Origin: Calliopsis andreniformis
Lineage: Eukaryota; Arthropoda; Insecta; Hymenoptera; Andrenidae
NCBI RefSeq assembly: GCF_051401765.1
Contig: NW_027480423.1
Location: 2,914,001 to 2,978,000 of the forward strand
Length of the DNA stretch: 64,000 nucleotides
Direction: 5' to 3'
The notes under the pieces are model-generated. The model was not told the DNA's origin, searched no databases, and was given only the letters and a program-made list of their open reading frames with translations. Positions 52,901 to 64,000 of this stretch are shown in pieces; within the stretch, counting starts at the first letter, position 1; every line of letters starts with the position of its first letter. Made by a program: the position numbers and the translations under genes.

Positions 52901-54082
52901 TTTTCCATCGTATAAGACGAATAATTGCTACCGGTGTGAAAGTTATGGTCATTTCTACGTTCCGGGCAAACCAGGCTTCACCCTAGGGCGTTGCTCCAAC
53001 AGATTGAATAGTTAGGAGCTTAGAAGTCAATGCCCGAAGCATAAAATGCAATAAAAATGCAACAGTTTTTCCATCATATAACAGGAATAATTGCAACCAG
53101 TTTGAAAGTGATGGTCATTTCTACGTTCCGGGCAACCTAGGCTTCACACTAGGGCGTTGCTCCACCAGATCGAATAGTTTGTGCCTTAGAAGTCAACGCC
53201 AGAAGCATAAAATACAATATAAATACAATAGTTTTTCCATCGTATAAAACGAATGATTGCTACCAGTGTGGAAGTAATGGTCATTTCTACGTTCCGGGCA
53301 ACCTAGGCCTCACTCTAGGGTGCTGTTCCACCAGATTGAATAGTAAGGGCCTAAGAAATCAACGCCAGAAGCATAAAATACAATTTAAATACAACAGTTT
53401 TTCCATCGTATAAAGCGAATAATTAACAACCAGTGTGAATGTTATGGTCATTTTTACATTCCGAGCAACCTAGGCTTCACTCTAGGGCATTGATCCAACA
53501 GAATGAATAGTTAGGGCCTTAGAAGTCAACGCCCGAAGCATAAAATACAATATAAATACAACAGTTTTTCCATTGTATAAAACGATTAATTGCTACCAGT
53601 GTAAAAGCTATGATCAGTTCTACGTTCGGGGCAACCTAGGCCTCACTCTAGGTCGTCGTTCCATCAGATCGAATTGTTAGGGCCTAAGAAGTCAACGCCA
53701 GAAGCATAAGATACTATATAAACATAACAGTTTTTCCATCGTGTAAAACGAATAATTGCTACCGGTGTGAATCTTAACGTCATTTCTACTTTCCGGGCAA
53801 CCTAGGCTTCACCCTAGGGCGTTGCTCCAACAGATTGAATAGTTAGGGCCTTAGAAGTCAACGCCCGATGCATAAAATACAAAACAAATAGAACAGATTT
53901 TCCATCGTGTAAAACGAATAATTGCTACCGGTGTGAAAGTTATGGTCATTTCTACGTTCCGGTCAACCTAGGCTTCACCATAGGGCGTTGTTCCAACAGA
54001 TCGAATAGTTAGGGCCTAAGAAGTGAACGCCAGAAGCATAAAATACAATATAAATACAACAGTTTTTCCATCATATAAAACG
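49978..54082 (+). repeat. 4.1 kb near-identical block, copy 2
   Basis: Partner of 39861-43965. The left junction lies in ccgggcaaccta: upstream bases (gtatggaagtgatggtc, ctacgtg) belong to a monomer type like 45310 and 56090, downstream bases to the block. After about 54082 one monomer is skipped relative to copy 1, and the sequence continues as at about 44131 for some 60 bp (gtatgaaagctatggtcatttg), then departs. Confidence 0.9.
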
Positions 54083-54744
54083 AATAATTGCAACCAGTAT
54101 GAAAGCTATGGTCATTTGTACGTTTCAGGCAACCTAGGCTTCACTCTAGGTCGTTGTTCCACCAGATCGAATTGTTAGGGCCTAAGAAGTCAACGCCAGA
54201 AGCATAAAATACAATATAAATACAATAGCTTTTCCATCGTATAAAACGAATAATTGCAACCAGTGTGAAAGTTATTGTCATTTCTACTTCCCGCGCAACC
54301 TAGGCTTCACCCTAGGGCGTTGCTCCAACAGATTGAATAGTTAGGACCTTAGAAGTCAGAGCCCGAAGCATAAAATGCAATAAAAATGCAGCAGTTTTTC
54401 CATCGTATAAAACGAATAATAGCAACCAGTGTGAAAGTGATGGTCATTTCTACGTTCCGGGCAACCTAGGCTTCACTCTAGGGCGTTGCTCCAGCAGATC
54501 GAATAGTTAGGGCCTTAGAAGTCAACGCCCGAGGCATAAAATAAAATATAAATACAACAGTTTTTCCATTGTATAAAACGATTAATTGCTACCAGTGTAA
54601 AAGCTATGATCAGTTCTACGTTCGGGGCAACCTAGGCCTCACTCTAGGTCGTTGTTCCATCAGATCGAATTGTTAGGGCCTAAGAAGTCAACGCCAGTAG
54701 CATAAGATACTATATAAACATAACAGTTTTTCCATCGTATAAAA

Positions 54745-56970
54745 CGAGTGATTGCTACCAGTATGGACGTGATGTCATTTCTACGTTCCGGGCAACCTAG
54801 GCCTCTCTCTAGGGTGTTGTTCCACCAGATTGAATAGTTAGGGCCTAAGAAGTGAACGCCAGCAGCATAAAATACAATATAAATACAATAGCTTCTCCAT
54901 CGTATAAAACGAATAATTTCAACCAGTGTGAATGTTATGGTCATTTCTACATTCCGAGCAACCTAGGCTTCACTCTAGGGCATTGATCCAACAGAATGAA
55001 TAGTTAGGGCCTTAGAAGTCAACGCCCGAAGTATAAAATACAGTATAAATACAACAGTTTTTCCATCGTATAAAACGAATAATTTCAACCAGTGTGAATG
55101 TTATGGTCATTTCTACATTCCGAGCAACCTAGGCTTCACTCTAGGGCGTTGAACCAACAGATTGCATAGTTTGTGCCTTAGAAGTCAACGCCAGAAGCAT
55201 AAAATACAATATAAATACAACAGTTTTTCCATTGTATAAAACGAATAATTGCTACCAGTGTAAAAGTTATGGTCATTTCTACGTTCCGGGCAACCTAGGC
55301 TTCACCCTAGGGCGTTGTTCCACCAGATCGAATAGTTAGGGCCTAAGAAGTGAACGCCAGAAGCATAAAATACAATATAAATACAACAGTTTTTCCATCG
55401 TATAAAAGGATTAATTGCAACCAGTTTGAAAGTGATGGTCATTTCTACGTTCCAGGCAACCTAGGCTTCACTCTAGGGCGTTGCACCACCAGATCGAATA
55501 GTTAGGGCCTTAGAAGTCAACGCCAGAAGCATAAAATACCATAAAGATGCAACAGCTTTTCCATCGTATAAAACGAATAATTTCAACCAGTGTGAATGTT
55601 ATGGACATTTCTACATTCCGAGCAACCTAGGCTTCACTCTAGGGCGTTGACACAACAGATTGAATAGTTGGGGACTTAGAAGTCAACGCCCGAAGCATAA
55701 AATGCAGTAAAAATACAACAGTGTTTCTACCGTATAAAAGGATTAATTGCAACCAGTTTGAAAGTGATGGTCATTTCTACGTTCGGGTCAACCTAGGCTT
55801 CACTCTACGGCGTTGCTCCACCAGATCGAATAGTTAGGGCCTTAGAAGTCAACGCCAGAAGCATAAAATACAATAAAGATGCAACAGCTTTTCCATCGTA
55901 TAAAACGAGTAATTTCAACCAGTGTGAACGTTATGGTCATTTCTACATTCCGAGCATCCTAGGCTTCACTCTAGGGCGTTGAACCAACAGATTGAATAGT
56001 TTGTGCCTTAGAAGTCAACGCCAGAAGCATAAAATACGATATAAATACAACAGTTTTTCCATCGTATAAAACGAATGATTGCTACCAGTATGGAAGTGAT
56101 GGTCATTTCTACGTGCCGGGCAACCTACGCCTCACTCTAGGGTGTTGCTCCACCAGATTGAATAGTTAGGGCCTAAGAAATCAACGCCAGAAGCATAAAA
56201 TACAATTTAAATATTACAATTTTTCCATCGTATAAAACGAATAATTGCTACCGGTGTGAAAGTTATTTCCATTTCTACGTTCCGGTCAACCTAGGCTTCA
56301 CGCTAGGGCGTTGTTCCACAAGATTGAATAGTTGTGGCATAAGAAGTCAACGCCAGAAGCATAAAATACAATATAAGTACAACAGTTTTTCCATCGTATA
56401 AAATGAATAATTGCAACCAGTGTGAAAGTTATTGTCTTTTCCACTTTCCGGGCAACCTAGGCGTCACCCTAGGGTGTTGTTCCAACAGGTTGAATAGTTA
56501 GGACCTTAGAAGTCAATGCCCGAAGCATAAAATGCAATAAAAATACAACAGTTTTTCCATCATATAACAGGTATAATTGCCACCAGTTTGAAAGTGATGG
56601 TCATTTCTACGTTCCGGGCAACATAGGCTTCACTCTAGGGCATTGCTCCTCCTGATCGAATAGTTTGTGCCTTAGAAGTCAACGCCAGAAGCATAAAATA
56701 CAATATAAATACAACAGTTTTTCCATCGTATAAAACGAATGATTGCTACCAGTATGGAAGTGATGTCATTTCTACGTTCCGGGCAACCTAGGCCTCACTC
56801 TAGGGTGTTGTTCCACCAGATTTAATAGTTAGGGCCTAAGAAGTGAACGCCAGCAGCATAAAATACAATATAAATACAATAGCTTTTCCATCGTATAAAA
56901 CGAATAATTGCAACCAGTGTGAAAGTTATTGTCATTTCTACTTCCCGCGCAACCTAGGCTTCACCCTAGG
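54745..56970 (+). repeat. 51-monomer-offset duplication, copy 2
   Basis: Partner of 46285-48510. It also pairs with 49021-49977 (offset 6,138, at 55159-56110), so it combines stretches found in two separate places upstream. The 94-codon minus-strand frame that ends in this region (54660-54944) is a chance frame. Confidence 0.82.
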
Positions 56971-58035
56971 GCGTTGCTCCAACAGATTGAATAGTTAGGG
57001 CCTTAGAAGTCAACGCCCGATGCATAAAATGCAAAACAAATAGAACAGTTTTTCCATCGTGTAAAACGAATAATTGCTACCGGTGTGAAAGTTATGGTCA
57101 TTTCTACGTTCCGGTCAACCTAGGCTTCACCATAGGGCGTTGTTCCAACAGATCGAATAGTTAGGGCCTAAGAAGTGAACGCCAGAAGCATAAAATACAA
57201 TATAAATACAACAGTTTTTCCATCATATAAAACGAATAATTGCAACCAGTATGAAAGCTATGGTCATTTGTACGTTCCAGGCAACCTAGGCCTCACTCTA
57301 GGGCGTTGTTCCCCCAGATCGAATTGTTAGGGCCTAAGAAGTCAACGCCAGAAGCATAAGATACAATGTAAATATAACAGTTTTTCCATCGTATAGAACG
57401 AATAATAGCAACCAGTGTGAAAGTTATGGTCATTTCTACGTTCCGGGCAACGTAGGCTTCACTCTAGGGCGTTGCTCCACCAGATCAAACAGTTAGGGCC
57501 TTAGAAGTCAACGCCCGAAGCATAAAATACAAAATAAATACAACAGCTTTTCCATTGTATAAAACGAATAATCGCTACCAGTGTAAAAGTTATGGTCATT
57601 TCTACGTTCCGGGCAACCTAGGCTTCACCCTAGGGCGTTGTTCCACCAGATCGAATAGTCAGGGCCTAAGAAGTGAACGCCAGAAGCATAAAATACAGTA
57701 TAAATACAACAGTTTTTCCATCGTATAAAAGGATTAATTGCAACCAGTTTGAAAGTGATGGTCATTTCTACGTTCAGGGCAACCTAGGCTTCACTCTAGG
57801 GCGTTGCACCACCAGATCGAATAGTTAGGGCCTTAGAAGTCAACGCCAGAAGCATAAAATGCCATAAAGATGCAACAGCTTTTCCATCGTATAAAACGAA
57901 TAATTTCAACCAGTGTGAATGTTATGGTCATTTCTACATTCCGAGCAACCTAGGCTTCACTCTAGGGCGTCGACACAACAGATTGAATAGTTAGGGCCTT
58001 AGAAGTCAACGCCCGAAGCATAAAATGCAGTAAAA
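56971..58035 (+). repeat. Shuffled monomers related to 43.7-45 kb
   Basis: 56985-57260 resembles 43720-43965 and 53840-54110 (gcccgatgcataaaat, gttccaacagatcg). 57248-57508 resembles 44640-44900. 57540-58030 resembles 49100-49590 (ttgcaccaccagatcg, cgacacaacag). No unrelated sequence is seen. Confidence 0.75.
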
Positions 58036-59096
58036 ATACAACAGTGTTTCTATCGTATAAAAGGATTAATTGCAACCAGTTTGAATGTGATGGTCATTTC
58101 TACGTTCCGGTCAACCTAGGCTTCACTCTACGGCGTTGATCCACCAGATCGAATAGTTAGGGCCTTAGAAGTCAACGCCAGAAGCATAAAATACAATAAA
58201 GATGCAACAGCTTTTCCATCGTATAAAACGAATAATTTCAACCAGTGTGAATGTTATGGTCATTTCTACATTCCGAGCAACCTAGGCTTCACTCTAGGGC
58301 GTTGAACCAACAGATTGCATAGTTTGTGCCTTAGAAGTCAACGCCAGAAGCATAAAATACAATATAAATACAACAGTTTTTCCATCGTATAAAACGAATG
58401 ATTGCTACCAGTATGGAAGTGACGGTCATTTCTACGTGCCGGGCAACCTAGGCTTCACTCTAGGGTGTTCCTCCACCAGATTGAATAGTTAGGGCCTAAG
58501 AAATCAACGCCAGAAGCATAAAATACAATTTAAATATAACAGTTTTTCCATCGTATAAAACGAATAATTTCAACCAGTGTGAATGTTATGGTCATTTTTA
58601 CATTCCGAGCAACCTAGGCTTCACTCTAGGGCGTTGATACATCAGATAGAATAGTTAGGGCCTTAGAAGTCAACGCCAGAAGCATAAAATTCAATAAAGA
58701 TGCAACAGTTTTTCCATCGTATAACAGGAGTCACTGCAAACAGTGTGAAAGTACTGGTCATTTCTACGTTCCGGGTAGCCTAGGCTTCACCCTAGGGCGT
58801 TGCTAGAACAGATCGAATAGTTAGGGCCTTAGAAGTCAACGGCCGAAGCATAAAATTCAAAATAAATAGAACTGTTTTTCCATCGTATAAAACGACTAAT
58901 TGCTACCGGTGTGAAAGTTATTTCCATTTCTACGTTCCGGTCAACCTAGGCTTCACCCTAGGGCGTTGTTCCACAAGATTGAATAGTTGTGGCATAAGAA
59001 GTCAACGCCAGAAGCATAAAATACAATATAAGTACAACAGTTTTTCCATTGTATAAAATGAATAATGGCAAACATTGCGAAAGTAATGGTCATTTC
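58036..59096 (+). repeat. 79/80-monomer-offset duplication, copy 2
   Basis: Partner of 44930-45830, longer by one monomer at about 58710-58880 with gtataacaggagtcactgc and gctagaacagatcg. It ends at ctacgttccgggcaacc near 59096, where copy 1 instead has cgctccaggcagcc. Confidence 0.78.
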
Positions 59097-60564
59097 TACG
59101 TTCCGGGCAACCTAGGCTTCACTCTAGGGCGTTGCACCACCAGATCGAATAGTTAGGGCCTTAGAAGTCAACGCCAGAAGCATAAAATACAATATAAATA
59201 CAACAGTTTTTCCATCGTATAAAACGAATGATTGCTACCAGTATGGAAGTGATGGTCATTTCTACGTGCCGGGCAACCTAGGCCTCACTCTAGGGTGTTG
59301 CTCCACCAGATTGAATAGTTAGGGCCTAAGAAATCAACGCCAGAAGCATAAAATACAATTTAAATATAACAGCTTTTCCATCGTATAAAACGAATAATTT
59401 CAACCAGTGTGAATGTTATGGTCATTTTTACATTCCGAGCAACCTAGGCTTCACCCTAGGCCGTTGCTCCACCAGATCGAATAGTTAGGGCCCAAGAAGT
59501 CAACGCCAGAAGCATAAAACACAATATAAATACAACAGCTTTGCCATCGTATTAAATGAATAATTGCAAACAGTGTGAAAGTAGTGGTCATTTCTACGTT
59601 CCGGGCAACCTAGGCTTCACTGTATGGCGTTCTTCCACCACATCGGATAGCTACGGCCTCAGAAGTCAACGCCTGAAGTATAAAATACAATAAAAATACA
59701 ACAGTCTTTCCATCCTATAACAGGAATAATTGCAACCCGTGTGAAAGTGATGGTCATTTCTACGTTCCAGGCAACCTTTGCTTCACTCTAGGGCGTTGCT
59801 CCACCAAATCAAACAGTTAGGGCCTTAGAAGTCAACGCCCGAAGCATTAAATACAAAATAAATAGAACAGTTTTTCCATTGTATAAAACGAATAATTGCT
59901 ACCAGTGTAAAAGTCATGGTCATTTCTACGTTCCGGGCAACCTAGGCTTCACCCTAGGCCGTTGTTCCACCAGATCGAACAGTTAGGGCCTAAGAAGTGA
60001 ACGCCAGAAGCATAAAATACAATATAAATACAACAGTTTTTTGATCATATAAAACGAATGATAGCAACCAGTGTGAATGTTATGGCCATTTCTACGTTCC
60101 GGGCAACCTAGGCTGCATTCTAGGGCGTTGCTCCACTAGATCGAATAGTTAGGGCCTTAGAAGTCAACGCCCGAAGCATAAAATACAAAATAAATAAAAC
60201 AGTTTTTCCATCGTATACAACGAAAAATTGCAAACAGTGTGAAAGATATGGACATTTCTACGATCCGGGCTACCTAGGCTTCACTCTATGGCGTTCTTCC
60301 ACCACATCGAATAGCAACGGCCTCAGAAGTCAACGCCAGAAGCTTAAATACAATATATATATAACAGTTTTTCCATCGTATAAAACGAATAATTGCTACC
60401 AGTGTAAAAGTTATGGTCATTTCTACGTTCCGGGCAACCTAGGCTTCACCCTAGGCCGTTGTTCCACCAGATCGAATAGTTAGGGCCTAAGAAGTGAACG
60501 CCAGAAGCATAAAATACAATATAAATACAACAGTTTTTCCATCATATGAAACGAATGATAGCAA
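59097..60564 (+). repeat. Mixed monomers before the terminal higher-order repeat
   Basis: About nine monomers. Two similar stretches, around 59880-60050 and 60380-60550, share ctaccagtgtaaaag, ccctaggccgttgttcc and aagtgaacgccagaagc. A short variant agcttaaatac is near 60350. Only satellite is present. Confidence 0.75.
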
Positions 60565-61298
60565 CCAGTGTGAAAGTTATGGCTATTTCTACGTTCCGGG
60601 CAACCTAGGCTTCACTCTAGGGCGATTCTCCACCAGACCGAATAGTTAGGTCCTTAGAAGACAACGACAGAAGCATAAAATACGATATAAATACAACAGC
60701 TTTTCCATCGTATAAAAGGAATAATTGCAAACAGTGTGAAAGTAATGATCATTTCGGCGTTTCGGGCATCCTAGAATTAACTCTGAGGCGTTGCACCACC
60801 TGATCGAATAGTTGGGGCCTAAGAAGTCAACGCCAGAAGCATAAAATACAATATAAATACAACAGCTTTGCCATCGTATAAAATGAATAATTGCAAACAG
60901 TGTGAAAGATATGGATATTTCTACGTTCCGGGCAACCTAGGGTTCACTGTATGGCGTTCTTCCACCACATCGAATAGCTACGGCCTCAGATGTCAACGCC
61001 TGACGTATAAAATACGATATAAATACAACAGCTTATCCATCGTATAAAACGAATAATTGTAACCAGTGTGAAAGTTATGGTCATTTCTACATTTCGAGCA
61101 ATCTTCGCTTTACCCTAGGGCGTTGTTCCACCAGATAGAATAGTTAGGGCCTAAGAAGTCAACGCCAGAAGCATAAAATACGATATAAATACAACAGCCT
61201 TTCCATCGTATAAAACGAATAATTGCAACCAGTGTGAAAGTTATGGTCATTTCTACATTTCGAGCAACATAGGCTTCACTCTAGGGCGTTGCTCCACC
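60565..61298 (+). repeat. Diverged partial unit (R0) of the terminal higher-order repeat
   Basis: Matches 61893-62626 at offset 1,328 bp (8 x 166), checked at cttagaag (60653/61981) and cgagcaac (61261/62589). Differences include ctagaattaac/ctagacttaac, gttgcacc/gttgctcc and cctcagatg/cctaagaag, so it is older than the R1/R2 pair. Confidence 0.82.
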
Positions 61299-62930
61299 AG
61301 ATCAAACAGTTAGGGCCTTAGAAGTCAGCGCCCGAACCATAAAATGCAAAAAAAATACAACAGTGTTTCCATCATGTAACAGGATTAATTGCAACCAGTT
61401 TGAAAGTGATGGCCAATTCTACGTTCCGGGCAACCGAGGCTTCACTCTAGGGCGTTGTTCCACCAGATCGAATAGTAAGGGCCTAAGAAGTCAACGCCAG
61501 AAGCATAAAACACAATATAAATATAACAGTTTTTCCATCGTATAAAACGAATAAGAGCAACCAGTGTGAAAGTTATGGTCATTTCTACGTTCCGGGCAAC
61601 CTAGGTTTCACTCTAGGGCGCTGCTCCAGCAGATCAAACAGTCAGGGCCTAAGAAGCCAACGCCCGAAGCATTAAATACAATGTAAATATAACAGTTTTT
61701 CCGTCGTATAGAACGAATAATAGCAACCAGTGTGAAAGTTATGGTCATTTCTACGTTCCGGGCAACGTAGGCTTCACTCTAGGGCGTTGCTCCACCAGAT
61801 CAAACAGTTAGGGCCTTAGAAGTCAACGCCCGAAGCATAAAATACAAAATAAATACAACAGTTTTTCCATTGTATAAAACGAATAATTGCTACCAGTGTG
61901 AAAGTTATGGCTATTTCTACGTTCCGGGCAACCTAGGCTTCACTCTAGGGCGTTTCTCCACCAGACCGAATAGTTAGGTCCTTAGAAGACAACGACAGAA
62001 GCATAAAATACGATATAAATACAACAGCTTTTCCATCGTATAAAAGGAATAATTGCAAACAGTGTGAAAGTAATGATCATTTCGGCGTTTCGGGCATCCT
62101 AGACTTAACTCTGAGGCGTTGCTCCACCTGATCGAATAGTTGGGGCCTAGGAAGTCAACGCCAGAAGCATAAAATACAATATAAATACAACAGCTTTGCC
62201 ATCGTATAAAATGAATAATTGCAAACAGTGTGAAAGATATGGATATTTCTACGTTCAGGGCAACCTAGGGTTCACTGTATGGCGTTCTTCCACCACATCG
62301 AATAGCTACGGCCTAAGAAGTCAACGCCTGACGTATAAAATACGATATAAATACAACAGCTTATCCATCGTATAAAACGAATAATTGTAACCAGTGTGAA
62401 AGTTATGGTCATTTCTACATTTCGAGCAATCTTCGCTTTACCCTAGGGCGTTGTTCCACCAGATAGAATAGTTAGGGCCTAAGAAGTCAACGCCAGAAGC
62501 ATAAAATACGATATAAATACAACAGCCTTTCCATCGTATAAAACGAATAATTGCAACCAGTGTGAAAGTTATGGTCATTTCTACATTTCGAGCAACATAG
62601 GCTTCACTCTAGGGCGTTGCTCCACCTGATCGAATAGTTAGGGCCTTAGAAGTCAACGCCAGAAGCTTAAAATACAAAATAAATCGAACGGTTTTTCCAT
62701 TGTATAAAACGAATAATTGCTGCCAGTGTAAAAGCTATGGTCATTTATACGTTCCGGACAACCTAGGCTTCACCCTAGGGCGTTGTTCCACCAGATGGAA
62801 TAGTTAGGGCCTAAGAAGTCAACGCCAGAAGCATAAAATGCGATATAAATACAACAGCTTTTCCATCATATAAAACAAATAATTGCAACCAGTGTGAAAG
62901 TTATGGTCATTTCTACGTTCCGTGCAACCT
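61271..62930 (+). repeat. 10-monomer higher-order repeat unit R1, 1,660 bp
   Basis: Matches 62931-64000 at an exact offset of 1,660 bp (10 x 166), checked at ctagggcgtt (61281/62941) and cttagaagac (61981/63641). I saw two differences in about 1,070 aligned bases: ggcgtttctcc/ggcgattctcc and cgtataaaatg/cgtatagaatg. Two monomers at about 62627-62960 are absent from R0. Confidence 0.88.
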
Positions 62931-64000
62931 AGGCTTCACTCTAGGGCGTTGCTCCACCAGATCAAACAGTTAGGGCCTTAGAAGTCAGCGCCCGAACCAT
63001 AAAATGCAAAAAAAATACAACAGTGTTTCCATCATGTAACAGGATTAATTGCAACCAGTTTGAAAGTGATGGCCAATTCTACGTTCCGGGCAACCGAGGC
63101 TTCACTCTAGGGCGTTGTTCCACCAGATCGAATAGTAAGGGCCTAAGAAGTCAACGCCAGAAGCATAAAACACAATATAAATATAACAGTTTTTCCATCG
63201 TATAAAACGAATAAGAGCAACCAGTGTGAAAGTTATGGTCATTTCTACGTTCCGGGCAACCTAGGTTTCACTCTAGGGCGCTGCTCCAGCAGATCAAACA
63301 GTCAGGGCCTAAGAAGCCAACGCCCGAAGCATTAAATACAATGTAAATATAACAGTTTTTCCGTCGTATAGAACGAATAATAGCAACCAGTGTGAAAGTT
63401 ATGGTCATTTCTACGTTCCGGGCAACGTAGGCTTCACTCTAGGGCGTTGCTCCACCAGATCAAACAGTTAGGGCCTTAGAAGTCAACGCCCGAAGCATAA
63501 AATACAAAATAAATACAACAGTTTTTCCATTGTATAAAACGAATAATTGCTACCAGTGTGAAAGTTATGGCTATTTCTACGTTCCGGGCAACCTAGGCTT
63601 CACTCTAGGGCGATTCTCCACCAGACCGAATAGTTAGGTCCTTAGAAGACAACGACAGAAGCATAAAATACGATATAAATACAACAGCTTTTCCATCGTA
63701 TAAAAGGAATAATTGCAAACAGTGTGAAAGTAATGATCATTTCGGCGTTTCGGGCATCCTAGACTTAACTCTGAGGCGTTGCTCCACCTGATCGAATAGT
63801 TGGGGCCTAGGAAGTCAACGCCAGAAGCATAAAATACAATATAAATACAACAGCTTTGCCATCGTATAGAATGAATAATTGCAAACAGTGTGAAAGATAT
63901 GGATATTTCTACGTTCAGGGCAACCTAGGGTTCACTGTATGGCGTTCTTCCACCACATCGAATAGCTACGGCCTAAGAAGTCAACGCCTGACGTATAAAA
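62931..64000 (+). repeat. 10-monomer higher-order repeat unit R2, cut by the window edge
   Basis: Second unit of the 1,660 bp repeat, with about 6.4 monomers visible. The window ends inside it, so further units may follow. The identical 60-codon frames at 61363-61545 and 63023-63205 are one DNA repeat, not a gene family. Confidence 0.87.

Larger units (their letters stand above)
1..64000 (+). repeat. Satellite array, ~166 bp monomer, about 385 head-to-tail copies
   Basis: The motif ggtcattt followed by ctacgttccgggcaacc recurs about every 166 bp; starts at 170, 336, 502 and 668 are exactly 166 apart. The start at 63403 is only 13 bases off the position predicted by 381 perfect monomers, so net indel drift is tiny. 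All monomers lie in the same orientation; I saw no inversion, transposon or unique sequence. Monomers share the order ccgggcaacctagg, ggcgttg, ccaccagatcgaa, ttagggcc, gtcaacgcc, gcataaaatac, tttttccatcgtataaaacg, accagtgtgaaag. Open frames in either strand are at most 94 codons and arise because 166 is not divisible by three. The array has no visible end on either side. The family and host are not recognised; a centromeric or pericentromeric location is inferred from structure only. Confidence 0.98.

Noticed and set aside
849..54082. Large near-identical blocks as pure assembly errors
   Set aside because: Not excluded, but the copies differ by single bases and by whole monomers and have distinct flanks, which argues against simple collapse or duplication of the same reads. 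Long-read coverage would settle it.
2027..63205. Open reading frames of 60 to 94 codons on both strands, many identical to each other
   Set aside because: They are chance frames in satellite DNA. The 166 bp unit shifts frame each monomer, both strands give frames over the same bases, and identical copies follow duplicated DNA blocks. None has a recognisable domain or a consistent start context.
1..64000. ttaggg once per monomer, resembling a telomere repeat
   Set aside because: It is a single copy inside ttagggcc in each 166 bp unit, not a tandem run of six or seven bases. Chance match.
1..64000. CRISPR-like regular repetition
   Set aside because: The entire 166 bp unit is repeated with no unique spacers and there are no cas genes; the pattern is that of a eukaryotic satellite.
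1..64000. TATA-box-like tataaaa and tataaata, and AATAAA polyadenylation-like motifs
   Set aside because: They occur in hundreds of AT-rich monomers without any transcription unit; I cannot support promoter or polyadenylation function.
1..64000. RNA polymerase III B-box-like gatcgaata
   Set aside because: The final C of the B-box is missing, there is no A-box at a suitable distance and the T5 run is part of every monomer, so a tRNA- or SINE-derived origin is not supported.
1..64000. Assignment to a known ~166 bp satellite, for example Medicago MtR1
   Set aside because: Unit length alone is not evidence and I cannot recall or compare the sequences. A search of the consensus in a repeat database would decide.

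Overview
The whole window is satellite DNA. From the first base to the last it is one head-to-tail array of a monomer of about 166 bp, roughly 385 copies, all in the same orientation. I found no gene, RNA gene, transposon, unrelated spacer or array edge, so the array is longer than 64 kb. This points to pericentromeric, centromeric or other heterochromatin of a eukaryote, plant or animal. I do not recognise the satellite family and cannot name the organism. Coordinates and offsets were read by eye, so block edges are good to about 10-20 bp.

The monomer has two halves. Taking the common 'ggtcattt' as its start, the first ~90 bp are GC-rich (about 53% GC by hand count of a typical monomer). They hold a conserved core reading ccgggcaacctagg and, further on, ccaccagatcgaa. 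The last ~76 bp are AT-rich (about 26% GC), with runs such as ataaaatac and tataaaacg. The overall GC is near 41%. The length is close to one nucleosome plus a short linker. It is not a multiple of three, so open frames stay short and arise by chance.

Above the monomer there is no single window-wide higher-order repeat. The array is a patchwork of multi-monomer blocks copied locally. Neighbouring monomers differ at many positions, while block copies are about 99% identical or better. All the block offsets I measured are whole multiples of 166 bp within a few bases, as expected for in-register unequal exchange or gene conversion.

Layout. (1) 1-848: monomers outside a block. (2) 849-12636 and 12637-20771: tandem copies of a 71-monomer block; copy 1 holds an extra 7-monomer repeat and copy 2 has lost about 15 monomers in the middle. 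(3) 20772-25390: mixed monomers with 4- and 18-monomer duplications. (4) 25390-28165 and 30368-33309: a 30-monomer-offset duplication, part of which also exists at 23255-25030, so three copies. (5) 33310-37024: mixed monomers with single-monomer doublets. (6) 37025-38189 and 39348-40512: a 14-monomer-offset duplication. (7) 39861-43965 and 49978-54082: a nearly identical 4.1 kb pair 10.1 kb apart. (8) 43966-60564: heavily shuffled segments with offsets of 12, 14, 35, 37, 51, 76, 79 and 80 monomers. (9) 60565-64000: a recent 10-monomer (1,660 bp) higher-order repeat running off the right edge.

Nothing here encodes proteins that work together. The interest lies in the record of how the array evolved, in CpG sites that look like decay hot spots, in a CENP-B-box-like motif in many monomers, and in rearrangement junctions that repeatedly fall in the same conserved core.
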